Part shown: positions 1-8,727 of the stretch, piece by piece
Layout of the letters: each line of letters begins with the position of its first letter
Position numbering within the stretch: position 1 is the first letter of the stretch
NCBI GenBank assembly: GCA_900660155.1
Contig: CABFPE010000191.1
Location: 937,837-971,455 of the forward strand
Direction of reading: 5' to 3'
Length of the DNA stretch: 33,619 nt
DNA from: Hofstenia miamia
Taxonomy: Eukaryota; Xenacoelomorpha; Acoela; Hofsteniidae
Translations under genes and position numbers: made by a program
The notes under the pieces: generated by a model
What the model saw: only the letters and a program-made list of their open reading frames with translations
Databases searched by the model: none
Told to the model about the DNA's origin: nothing

Positions 1-756
1 GGCCTTATTACTGTGCCTTGAGGCACTCCTCTATAATGCGATTTCATATTTCTCATTTAAACACGCCGTTTTCTATTTTCTAAAAACTCATAAATAAAGC
101 AATTGAATTTTGTTGAAATCCGTAATTTTTAAGTTTAATCGCTAAAATTTCCAAATTCATTGAGTTAAAAGATTTGCTTAAGTTTAGAGGGCTATGCAAC
201 TGGATTTATTTGAGGATATTTTCTCACTAATTGAAATAATTACATTGCTTGTACTATGCTTAGCACGGAAACCGTATTGTTTAGATGATAAGATATGATA
301 TTCTCGGATGCAAGGTATTGGTTGATTTGAACGTGCAATAAATTTTCGAAAAATTTACTAAAAGGGTGCGTTATTGAGATTGCCTATAATTTTTTTACAA
401 TAAGGAGATCGCCATTTTTATACAAAGTTGTTATATCGGACTTTTTCATTATCTCGGGAAATTCCTTTTCAACTATACATTGATTAAATGCAAGTGATAG
501 ATGGTCACCAAATATATGAAAAAGTTCGTTAATAATAAAGTAAGGTAAATGAGTGAAACTTGAAGATTTATTAATGTCCAAATTTTGTACAATAGTTTCT
601 AATTCTCTTAATGTAGATAACCTAAATTGAAACGTTGACTTACAATTTGATTGCCTAAGTTCTGCTAGAGAAGTTTTATTAAAATTAAAGTTACCTAATT
701 CTTTAAATATCTGATTTAAATGATTTTGCATCCTTTTTTATCGGGAAATTTTTTAT
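1..756 (-). mobile_element. LINE reverse transcriptase fragment (CR1/Jockey-like), cut by the window edge
   Basis: Decayed non-LTR retrotransposon read on the minus strand. The 115-codon open stretch at 384-731 resembles the region just before and into the RT fingers, with an N-D-I-N-K-S-S segment and a K-K-S-D-I-T-T-L-Y-K-N-G-D block typical of the strand preceding the usual N-Y-R-P-I motif. The frame then breaks. At about 240-300 the minus strand encodes Q-Y-G-F-R-A-K-H-S-T-S, the classic QYGFR..HST block. At about 1-35 it encodes G-V-P-Q-G-T-V, the RT motif before the catalytic YADD. The catalytic part would lie outside the window. The N-Y-R-P segment is missing or scrambled, so this copy has internal deletions and is not functional. 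Family naming is by motif only; fine assignment among CR1, L2 and Jockey clades is uncertain. Confidence 0.8.
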
Positions 757-1401
757 TGTCAAAGAACAAACTGGGTGAAGAAGCATATAGACAGAAGAGT
801 AGAAGTAAGTGATAAGTGTAGGCTATGTAAGAAAGAGGCGGAGACAGTAGATCATCTGATAGCAGGGTGTGACAAGTTGGCGCAGAATGAGTATATGTTC
901 AGGCATGATAAAGTGGGTTAGAAGCAGGAGACAAGTGGTATGAGCACAAGCCACAGGGGTCATAGAGAATGTTAAGGTTAAGATATTGTTGGAATTCAAC
1001 ATCCAGACAAGGTAATAGAAGCACGGAGGCCAGACAGTAGTGGAAGACAAAGAGAAAAGATTGGGAACAGTGATAGACATAGCTGTACCAAAGAACAAGA
1101 ATGTAGAAAGCAAGGAGAAAGAGAAAATAGACAATAACAGGGAGTTGGCAGAGGAAATAGAAAGGCTGTGGAAGTTAAAGAAAGTTGAAGTAGTCCCGTT
1201 AGTTGTAGGAGCACTAGGAGCAGTGAGTAAGAAGCACAAGAGATACTTGGAGGAGTTGCGTGTACCAAAGTGGGGAGGAGCAGTAGCATAGAAGGCAGCA
1301 TTGTTAGGAACAGCTAGAGTCCTGAGGAAAGCTCTCAGACTCCCTGGGAACTGGTGAGTTCCCCGAGCTGAGAGGGATACCAGCATGAAGCTGTGAGATG
1401 C
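757..1401 (+). mobile_element. 3' end of a restriction-like-endonuclease LINE (R2/NeSL-type), 5'-truncated
   Basis: The plus strand encodes the C-terminal part of an early-branching non-LTR retrotransposon polyprotein. At about 826-870 there is a zinc-knuckle C-x2-C-x8-H-x4-C. After two frameshifts comes an R-P-D segment (about 1026-1036) and a V-V-E-D-K ... I-D-I-A-V-P segment (about 1039-1095), the PD-(D/E)xK-like nuclease core of these elements. The open stretch 1040-1291 continues through E-I-E-R-L-W-K and V-V-V/L-G-A-L-G-A-V. A stop follows, then A-A-L-L-G-T-A-R-V-L-R-K-A-L to about 1345. The copy ends in a short 3' UTR and an AAT tail. It has at least two frameshifts and a stop after the V-G segment, so it is dead. 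The family would normally encode an RT upstream, lost here by 5' truncation. Confidence 0.8.
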
Positions 1402-1423
1402 AATAATAATAATAATAATAATA
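1402..1423. repeat. (AAT)n microsatellite shared by two LINE 3' tails
   Basis: About seven AAT units. On the plus strand it is the tail of the restriction-like-endonuclease LINE ending at 1401. Read on the minus strand it is a TTA-type tail directly after the AATAAAGC end of the LINE that occupies 1424-4600. The two elements are therefore joined 3' end to 3' end. Confidence 0.85.
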
Positions 1424-1779
1424 AGCTTTATTTCCTATACACTTTAAGCGTAAAAGGGAAATCTGACAACATAACAAAATATAATAAAACACATTAACAA
1501 CATAGAAAAACAGATGTGGGTGGGTTTGAACTGTTTCAACGTTGTATATTGACTAAATAGTCAATAGCACACGGGATAAAAGATTTATTGTGTTACACAG
1601 TTCTTTCATAATATTTTCTAAAGAGAGATCGCGTAGAATCCATATTGCTTTTGAACTTATGAATTTCGTGATAAAGAGGACGTGCATTATTGTTCGTAAT
1701 CTTCCTAATAGTTGATACAAATATATTTTTAAACAGGGATTCGATGATGTCAATCATGTATAATTTTGTAAAACACGAC

Positions 1780-1942
1780 TCAGGTAATGGTGAAGGTCCT
1801 TCCTCTGTTTCTCCGATAAATATGTACCATATGTTATCTCCTGTGACTGTCCTCGCTTCCGTAAAACTTGACTTGCTTTTATTTTTTTGTAGTGTATGCC
1901 TTCAGCGGCTAAATAAAGTCATTCATTATTATTATTATTATA
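1780..1942 (+). mobile_element. Nested LINE 3' end with (ATT)n tail
   Basis: A plus-strand segment ends with AAATAAAG at 1911-1918 followed by ATT repeats (about 1925-1942), the terminal structure of a non-LTR element. It sits between the RT thumb (ending near 1950) and the C-terminal part (starting near 1760) of the surrounding minus-strand LINE, so it looks like a short 5'-truncated insertion into that older copy. The left boundary is estimated; I could not fix a target-site duplication by eye. Confidence 0.5.
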
Positions 1943-2049
1943 TATTACTGCATGTGAGGGAGCACATATACCATAAACATTTCCTTTCTTGTTCTATCTG
2001 CAGAGAACCTGTAAATATGAGAAATAGTTTCAATAGAGCAGTTTATTGT

Positions 2050-2760
2050 TTTGACAATATGACTTACTTGTTTCTTCCATCTTAGTCGACCATCAATAAA
2101 CAACTCCAAATAGTTCACCACTTCAACCTCAGGAACAAGGTTATCATCAATCTCAACCTGTGAATAATTGGTGCGTCTATCCAGGCTTCTACTACCAAAG
2201 ATTAACTCCTCACACTTGTTTTAATGTAAAAACAAATTGTGTTGCCTCGAAAAAGTTACTATTTTATTAATCTCCTTTTTATATCAAACTAACTCACCCG
2301 CATTGCATATCTTCATCAACAGTCTTGTATCATCTGAATACTTAACGATAGACGATTGTTCACTTCTCAGTTTATTAGTACCCCCAAGTGAAAAGAGGAC
2401 TACTGAGTGGTCCACCTTGTGGTATACCAACCAATATGTTACAAAAGCTAGACTTCACTTTTCCACATTTCACAGCTTGACGAAAATTCCGCATGTACTT
2501 CTACAACCATTGAATCATCCATATGTCTTTTTGATCTACCATCTCACTTAGTTCATTCAAAAGCAGGTTCTGGAAAATGGTATTAAACGCGATGATACCG
2601 GCATTACAACCACATGTCTTATAGTAGAGGAGTTGGTTTTCTTCTTCAGAGGTGTCAGCAGACCGGTTTTCCATGGCTGCGGATAAATAACATCATCGAA
2701 AGTATCTTGCGAAAGTATCTACTTTTACAGCTCTAAAGACATCTCTTACTTTTACTAATA
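2050..2760 (-). pseudogene. LINE reverse transcriptase domain remnant
   Basis: Minus-strand translation shows several RT blocks in order but in shifting frames: P-W-K-T-G-L-L-T-P-L-K-K-K-T near 2640-2680, a V-G-I-P-Q-G-G-P-L-S-S-P-L-F block near 2385-2430, then K-Y-S-D-D-T near 2310-2335 (catalytic YxDD with serine at the variable position), and a thumb-like N-Y-L-E-L-F-I-D-G-R-L-R-W-K-K-Q-V near 2085-2135. Frameshifts and stops separate the blocks, so no functional enzyme is encoded. Confidence 0.8.
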
Positions 2761-2984
2761 ACTCATGAAAATCAATATGAGCATTGATATCATTATCCGC
2801 TAGCATCGAGATAGCATTGCTAGACAAATCACTATTATAACACATAAAGTGCTTATAAAATTTATCAGCCTCATCTATGTCAAGTTTTAAAGAAGTATAT
2901 ACCTTAGATTACCTTCGCTTAATTACTCTGCTAATCTCTTCCCTTGTCATATTTTGAATTTTTTCTAGTCAGAATACCGGCCTA

Positions 2985-3230
2985 TTAATTATTTCTTAGA
3001 GCTTTATTTCGAGCTTCAATAGCATCCGTCTTTTGTCTTAAAAGAATCTCAACCTTTGGACACGGCACACGTTCATTCAAAAGTACTTTCTTTATCCTTT
3101 TATGAGTAATAATACATTCACTAGTAAACGATACAAAACATCTGGTCGTTGTCAACATTTCATCAATAGAAGATGAACTTTGCAGAAGATCCCAATCGGT
3201 ATTTTGGAGTTCATCATTGAGCATTAGCAC
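2985..3230 (-). pseudogene. LINE linker between endonuclease and RT
   Basis: An 81-codon minus-strand open stretch. It has a D-W-D-L-L ... D-E-M-L segment, then a basic segment and R-Q-K-T-D-A-I-E-A-R-N-K-A-L. These match the general layout of the region between the endonuclease and RT in CR1/Jockey-type ORF2 proteins (W-x-x-L-L near the start, helix of basic and acidic residues before RT). It lies between the recognised endonuclease and RT of the same element, in the same orientation. Confidence 0.55.
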
Positions 3231-3399
3231 ATTAGTGTCGTTTACATCGCATTGAAGTGTAATGTTTAACTTTATGCCTGCATGGTTTTAATGGGAGAAG
3301 AAATATACTATTACTAAACTTCCAAGAGTAACAAATCTATCAATTTCATAATAGAAAGGTTACGTTACATAAGCTACATCAAGTTGCGAATTTGATGGA

Positions 3400-3955
3400 A
3401 CATGTCGGACCACTGAAAGAAAGATCATATTGCTCAATGATTGCAATTCTCTCTCAGTTTACATCCCCCGATAGTATAATGTAGTTCTTGTCAGAATCAA
3501 TATGAATCCTCTGTATTGCCTTTAGCAGTAACCTTCTCATTACGGGACTCTTCTATGTGGTTGAATGTATAGATTAATTATGATAACTGCATTATATCGC
3601 GACGGCATATGCTTTGGACGACACTTAATTGGATAAAGCTCTAGGCAGGCAAAGATATTTTATTTCGGTCGATTGAGACACCAAAGATTTGAAACATACG
3701 TCAATAGACCGCCACCACACACTTCTGAGAAGTACGAAATGTCTATCATGTCGAAAGTCATGAAAACTCTCGAGTGTTACATCCAAATCGTTCTTTGTAA
3801 CTTTTACCAGTTTGGTTTCTTGTATCATTACCACTGAAAAATTGGAAAAACAATAAACCCATTCTTGTAGAAGGCCAAATTTAGATTTTAGGGGATTTAC
3901 ATTATTTACTATAACAAAGGGAAATACGAAATCTTGTGGATTGATGTCCAAGCTA
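3400..3955 (-). pseudogene. LINE AP-endonuclease domain remnant
   Basis: The minus-strand ORF 3625-3951 starts with an N-x-N-P-L-K-S-K stretch and contains V-V-M-I-Q-E-T-K-L, the conserved strand carrying the glutamate of the APE-type nuclease. Further along, near 3450-3480, the minus strand encodes a G-D-V-N that stands for the family's GDFN metal-binding motif. The frame is disrupted between these motifs. In a live element this nuclease would nick target DNA for target-primed reverse transcription; here it is a fossil. Confidence 0.7.
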
Positions 3956-3959
3956 TGCC

Positions 3960-4584
3960 TAGAGCGCGTTGATTAGTCTAGTCACGCATTTCTATCAATT
4001 ACATCATCTTTGTCTAAAATTATGACAACTTTTTCACCTCTGTATGTAAGAACCAGGTTTCTGATCTTTACATCTTTTCGCACATTGCTTTGTCAAGAGT
4101 CGTTTCCTCTATACACGTTCTTTATTCGACAGAGCTCTGTAGATAAAAATCTTTTTCCCATCTACATTAGAGCGTATCTTAGTTGAAATTTCATCAGCAT
4201 GTTCTTTAAGTTTCTGATTAAATTGTTTTGTCTGGGAATCCGTCTTGCCACCAAATTTTCCGATACATTTATCAACAACGTATTATGACTAGTGATAACA
4301 CTGTATCTGGCAAAGTCAGTAATAATATCACTCGTTACAAAATATAATTATATTTGATCTAACTTGAGCAAGTGTTCCCAACACTGACGAACAAAAGCCT
4401 ATGCATTACTTGGTCCAATGCATCTTGCAATGGCAAGAATAACATAAGTAAAACTCTTCTCGTCACTCTCGTAATTTAGCGCAGGAGCTACATGTATCAT
4501 ATGTTGAGGAAGCTTCGGGTCCGGGATTTCTTTCCACATTGTAACAAAAGCTGTGCAATCACGTGAATATGTTTTAAACAACAT
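3960..4584 (-). pseudogene. LINE ORF1-like remnant
   Basis: Broken minus-strand reading frames directly upstream of the endonuclease. The 61-codon piece 4399-4584 is followed, after frameshifts, by a stretch near 4130-4200 reading roughly G-K-K-I-F-I-Y-R-A-L-S-N-K-E-R-V and then basic residues. Near 4000-4080 there is a hydrophobic V-V-I-I-L-D-K-D-D stretch. This pattern resembles the C-terminal nucleic-acid-binding domain of LINE ORF1 proteins. The assignment rests mainly on position before the endonuclease and on the basic composition, so it is tentative. Confidence 0.4.
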
Positions 4585-4600
4585 TTAATACATACAGTAT

Positions 4601-6103
4601 TATTACATTCTCAAGAGCAATGCAAACAACCGACTGGTTCAGACATCAATTGATATAGTATTTTTGTAAGCAAACATGCTTTTAATTAACATCATTTCGG
4701 TTTCTTAATTTTTGTCATAAATTAGTTATAATTTTTTAAAAAATGACCAAAGCCTTGAGTCTTTCTATCATTTTTTGTATTTTTTATGTTAAATTTTGAA
4801 ATTGGTTTGAGGAGTATTGTTTCGTACTAGTATATCTTTGATAATAATTAGATGAAATGAGTATATGCCACATCAGGGCCCACCATATAATGGCCTGGAA
4901 ATTTTCAGTAAAACTTCTAAATGAGGAGGCCAATGCAGTATTGGCATTTACTCACCTATAGCAGAAACTGATTTCTATACCTTTGACATAGAATCGCGTA
5001 AAACAACTCTGGAAAAGTTATGTAATGTATTTCTTGCGCTATGGGCCACTATTTTATGGAAATGTTGCAAAATTTTATTTCAGTTACGAAACCTCAATTT
5101 TTTAGAACGTGCAAAAACTAGTAATTGATTCACATATTTCTATCAAATACGCATCGAATGGTGTAAACAAATTTTAAAATCGAATCAAAACTGACGGAGG
5201 TATGGCCTTCCAATCACAAATGCCATTTTTTTTCAAACAGGCCCATTAAAATTAAAGATGCGATTACGCACATTACTTAGAAAACATGTAGGATGAAAAA
5301 GATTTTATAGTATAGCTTAATAGGACAAATGAAAGAAAAGCACATTCAGGATCATGGTAGGCCTCCTATAAATAATGCGAAACCATCATCTATTTGATAT
5401 AAATTGGTCTATATTTGATAGTTTGGATGGTTACATTAGACTTTTATAAAGCAAAATATTTTGTACATGAAAATTGCAAAAAGAATAGAGCGCCAATATA
5501 AATTTTTGTATATAGACAGGGCACCCTCTTGAGACAGAGCTCCCCATATAAATATTCAGTGAGTATAAGAAAAATTTTCACATTATTTTCGATCAATTTT
5601 GCTCACGAAGTTATCAGATTCTACTAGATTTTCTATGAGTTTTTTCTATTTTTAGAGCAATTCAATTACTTTTCTGTATCGTCGTTAGAACTTTCTACAC
5701 ACTTTCATTTTTGATGGATATCAAGTTTATGATTAGAAGGAATCGAAATGATTGTTTTAAAACGTCCGAAGATTTTCTTATGCAATTTAGATCTGTGGTT
5801 CTCATTTTTACCCACTATTCTTTTTTCACTTTTTTAAGCTGGAACCCCTCCCTGCCAAAAAAATCACTAAAAATAGAGAAATTGTTTCTGTTTGACAATA
5901 TAGTAAATGATTTTGCTTTATTTTAAAGGAAATTTAAGCTTACGGCATTGTAAAATGTCGTTGTATTTTCTTCTATTTATGTGCTATAAAAAATAGAACT
6001 ACTGCGTGAATATTTTTACTTGTAGCATTTTAAAATAGTGCAAATTTCTGCTGAGATTCCATTCTCAATAATGAAAATCGTTCTGAATTAGAATCGCCCC
6101 AAT
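4601..6103. other. AT-rich non-coding stretch, no recognised gene
   Basis: About 1.5 kb without a convincing coding region. The plus-strand ORF at 5711-5926 (71 codons) has low-complexity composition and no recognisable motif, and I treat it as chance. Part of this region may belong to a non-autonomous DNA transposon whose right terminus is proposed at 6104-6175. Confidence 0.5.
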
Positions 6104-6175
6104 TGACTACCAAAATGTCACCGTGGACCCCCTATTCGCTATTTTTTGTATCTGGACCCCGGTTGAGTACCACTG
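6104..6175 (-). mobile_element. Possible hAT-type transposon terminus
   Basis: Read on the minus strand from 6175 the sequence begins CAGTGGTACTCAACCGGGGT and continues with a second GGGGTCCACGGT block. CAGTGGT..CAACC with GGGGTCC is a familiar end of many non-autonomous hAT elements. No inverted partner or 8-bp target duplication was found by eye in the preceding 1.5 kb, so the second end may be lost. Alternatively the element is very short. Confidence 0.4.
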
Positions 6176-6360
6176 ATCTAAAGTGCTTAATGACGTCATA
6201 CACCCATGTTTTATAGCATCTAGAGAAGTACGATGTTTCGCCAAGCAATCACCATAGATAAAATCCATAGAATTTACGACGTCATTCATTTGTTGTGTTG
6301 TACCTATCATACCTTGTAAATTAATATTCATAGCAGTTAAATTTAAATGCATTCTATTTT

Positions 6361-6374
6361 AGTAAACAATGTAA
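6361..6374 (+). promoter_or_regulatory. Possible splice acceptor and start-stop uORF before the PACS ORF
   Basis: A pyrimidine-rich run ending TTCTATTTTAG has its AG at 6361-6362, only 13 bases before the ATG at 6376. It could be the acceptor of a 5' intron or of a spliced leader. Between it and the start lies ATG-TAA at 6369-6374, a minimal start-stop uORF ending one base before the main ATG. The main frame stays open back to a TAG at 6331, so an upstream exon could also extend the protein N-terminus. Confidence 0.4.
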
Positions 6375-6375
6375 A

Positions 6376-8352
6376 ATGATTTCGGGTAATGCAGTTGAAC
6401 ATAATTCAGGTTCTCCACCACACCCTGCTTCTTCTACGTTTTTTGCAACACTCGATTTTGAACGACCTCCTTCATATTGTGTTCCAAGAAGCTGTAAAAT
6501 CACATTCACCCGCATTGTTCTAGAAAGACTTGAAACCGAAGTATCATGTCTCTTTATACTTGCCCGCATTCAAAATGTTCGACGATCTGTTCGTTCTAAT
6601 GAAATCATAATAAATTCAAATCAATTTCCAATCGATTTCAAGGTAGACGAAACTTTGCAATTAAGCTATCCACACAATGTAAAAAAGGAGGGAACTTTAT
6701 TGCACATAGCTCTTCAACGAAGGAAACGGTACAAGACAAAGCACATTCCTGGATATAAAACTCTAGGTTCTTGCGCAATTAACTTAGCCTATGCATTGCA
6801 AACGCATTCAGATCGAGAGCTCATATTGCAATGCAGTACCAAATCTGGCCCTGTCATCATCGGCAAAATATCAATGCTCGGACCCTTCTGCTTGCCTATT
6901 GTAACAACGACCCTCCAAAATTCAACATACAGTGATGAAGATGAGGCTAGTTCAGATACAGATGCAATTATCAGTGATGAAGAATACCCTTTTGACAATC
7001 AACTCCCTAGACGTGATAATAAAAAGAACAGAGTTCAAAATCCATTAAAGCATGTCATTGGGATGCTTCGCCGCAAAAGAACAGTTAATGAAATTGAATT
7101 TATGGAGGACGATGATGATATTGATTTGGATGGTGTTTCTGAGTCCGATGAACAGTATTTCGATAAAATCAGCATTCGATCATCAGCGAAGCCACAAATC
7201 CATCCCATTATCCGCGGTGGCTCCTCTCCGAACAATGCATTATTTAATAATCATAGTGGAGAATCGTCATCAGAGGCCGCTCTCGATGAATCAAATGGAA
7301 TTAAGCGCAAATCGGTTAGTCCTGAACCCCCGACAATCCTTCTAACTGCTCTCTTAGCTGCATATAATCCCAACACCCTCCCTTCAAAATTAATAATGAC
7401 ATCGGCTGATGCCGATGCTATAAGATGCCAATTAGTTTCGAAGGGTTATTTTGCTATCAGTGTGGCTTCAAAAAAGGACGTTCATCAAGTACTAAATTAC
7501 ATTGTAAAAAATCTACAAAGTTTCTGCAGATCGAACTCACGAAGTCCTCAACCAATTCAATTAGTGGTGATTGGCAGTGAAAAGTACTTCTCTACCTTCT
7601 TAGCTCCGTATGTTGAACTGTTTTCTGCGTGTAATCCAGAATTGCAGCGGTTCATATTTTTCCAGCTCATTCCAATTTCCAATAGTGCACTAGACGAATC
7701 CTCTCACGAAGATTTGGAGAAGGTTATCTGCAGTTTCGATCATTCAACAATGACCTTGAAACAAATTCCCGTCAATGAAGTTCTCATCTCATATAAAGAT
7801 TCTGAGGTCCACGACTTTATACAAACATTTGTTCCATTCATTTATTCTGTGAAGGTCAATGGAACAGATGGCGAAATTGAAAGAGGTTATGAGGAAGACG
7901 ATGAGAGTGCGCAACATTTGCCTCCCAGTCCTCCCGAGTCTGAGTTACCAATTGTTACTCAGCCACAATTATCTCTTGCTGCTTCACATGCCTTTGAATT
8001 CATAGAATTGCAAGTTGATTTTTGGCGAGGTAAGGATAGTGGTAAGAATTCAATTAAGGGATGCTTTAAAACTCTAACAATTTTGCGAACCGAAGCTGGC
8101 TTACAACTGAATGTTATATCAAAGGAGAAGAGTAAACGAATTATAAAATTGGGCAAGAAGCCTCCGGAATCCACAAAGCCACTCAACTATGAAAATATCA
8201 GTCGCATTATTTGCACTGCCAAGAATTCAATGACTTTTAAGGTTACAATTGACAATCAAGAATGGCATGGTGTTAAGTTTTTTCAGGTTTCTTCACAGTG
8301 GGCTAGCCACGTAAAAATTTTCCCTGTTTCTGAACGATCTGTTAGCAGTTAG
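6376..8352 (+). CDS. PACS: PACS-family sorting protein (phosphofurin acidic cluster sorting), single exon
   Basis: A 658-residue ORF without introns or breaks. PACS proteins are cytosolic adaptors that bind acidic-cluster sorting signals on cargo such as furin and link them to AP-1 and other coats for TGN/endosome traffic. The cargo-binding (furin-binding region) domain is at residues 22-175: it opens F-F-A-T-x-x-x-x-R, then C-V-P-R, V-R-S-N-E-I, and the highly characteristic L-Q-R-R-K-R-Y-K at 113-120 followed by G-Y-K-T-L at 126-130. Acidic, serine-rich clusters at 186-204 and 243-266 correspond to the autoregulatory casein-kinase-2-type region. Between them is a basic helix-like stretch (215-236). 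The conserved C-terminal PACS domain spans about 314-652 and ends with I-S-R-I-I-C-T-A-K, W-H-G-V-K-F-F-Q and Q-W-A-S-H-V-K. The vertebrate proteins are near 900-960 residues; the difference lies mainly in the middle linker. Codon use is less AT-rich than the flanks. Either a genuinely intron-poor gene or an old retrocopy under selection; identity is firm, start moderately so. Confidence 0.93.
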   Translation: MISGNAVEHNSGSPPHPASSTFFATLDFERPPSYCVPRSCKITFTRIVLERLETEVSCLFILARIQNVRRSVRSNEIIINSNQFPIDFKVDETLQLSYPHNVKKEGTLLHIALQRRKRYKTKHIPGYKTLGSCAINLAYALQTHSDRELILQCSTKSGPVIIGKISMLGPFCLPIVTTTLQNSTYSDEDEASSDTDAIISDEEYPFDNQLPRRDNKKNRVQNPLKHVIGMLRRKRTVNEIEFMEDDDDIDLDGVSESDEQYFDKISIRSSAKPQIHPIIRGGSSPNNALFNNHSGESSSEAALDESNGIKRKSVSPEPPTILLTALLAAYNPNTLPSKLIMTSADADAIRCQLVSKGYFAISVASKKDVHQVLNYIVKNLQSFCRSNSRSPQPIQLVVIGSEKYFSTFLAPYVELFSACNPELQRFIFFQLIPISNSALDESSHEDLEKVICSFDHSTMTLKQIPVNEVLISYKDSEVHDFIQTFVPFIYSVKVNGTDGEIERGYEEDDESAQHLPPSPPESELPIVTQPQLSLAASHAFEFIELQVDFWRGKDSGKNSIKGCFKTLTILRTEAGLQLNVISKEKSKRIIKLGKKPPESTKPLNYENISRIICTAKNSMTFKVTIDNQEWHGVKFFQVSSQWASHVKIFPVSERSVSS

Positions 8353-8683
8353 TTGATTTTTAATATTGATGTTAATTTGTAGTTTTTAGAGATTTTGCAT
8401 TGCGAATTTTTTAGATTGCTTTTAATTTTACTATTGTGAGTCCGCGCAATTCTTGAATAATTTGTTGATCATTTGTAAATTGTTCATGATTATTGTTGAT
8501 GTCTGGGAAGTTTTCAGAGCTATCTGTGGGAATTTTAAAACTTTTGTTTTTAAGTGAAATTTGTATGAATTCCTTTCTATCATTTTAAAACAGATCTCCT
8601 ATTCCCAATGGGTAAAACTGATCACTTTCTTAGTAGAAATTGTTTGTTATTTAATATTTGAAATAAGTGCTAGCGTTTATAGA

Positions 8684-8727
8684 AATAAAGATTACTAAAT
8701 TTATCTTGTCGTGTGTCACTTGTGCTC
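8684..8727 (+). terminator. Polyadenylation signal of the PACS gene
   Basis: AATAAA at 8684-8689, about 330 bases after the stop codon, is followed at 8705-8727 by a GT-rich stretch (CTTGTCGTGTGTCACTTGTG). This is the expected arrangement of hexamer plus downstream element for 3' cleavage. There is no genomic poly(A) tract after the signal. Confidence 0.65.

Larger units (their letters stand above)
1424..4600 (-). mobile_element. Near-full-span decayed LINE with ORF1-like, AP endonuclease and RT regions
   Basis: A long minus-strand non-LTR retrotransposon, recognisable in order although every reading frame is broken. An ORF1-like C-terminal region lies near 3960-4584, the AP-type endonuclease at about 3400-3955, a linker at 2985-3230, RT at about 2050-2760, and the post-RT C-terminal part at about 1550-1760. 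The 3' end reads AATAAAGC followed by TTA units at 1402-1430. The C-terminal part is interrupted by a plus-strand LINE 3' end (about 1780-1942). The span of about 3.1 kb is compatible with a compact CR1/Jockey-type element lacking some sequence. Clade assignment is uncertain. Confidence 0.75.

Noticed and set aside
823..1386. 187-codon minus-strand ORF
   Set aside because: It is the complement of the restriction-like-endonuclease LINE, whose zinc-knuckle and nuclease motifs are on the plus strand. The minus frame is Ser/Thr/Leu-rich without motifs.
1690..2085. 131-codon plus-strand ORF
   Set aside because: Runs across the junction between a LINE 3' end, an ATT array and the antisense of an RT thumb region; not a coherent protein.
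6107..6352. 81-codon minus-strand ORF upstream of PACS
   Set aside because: No recognised motif, and its end falls in the hAT-like terminus. It could be an exon of a divergent gene but nothing supports this.
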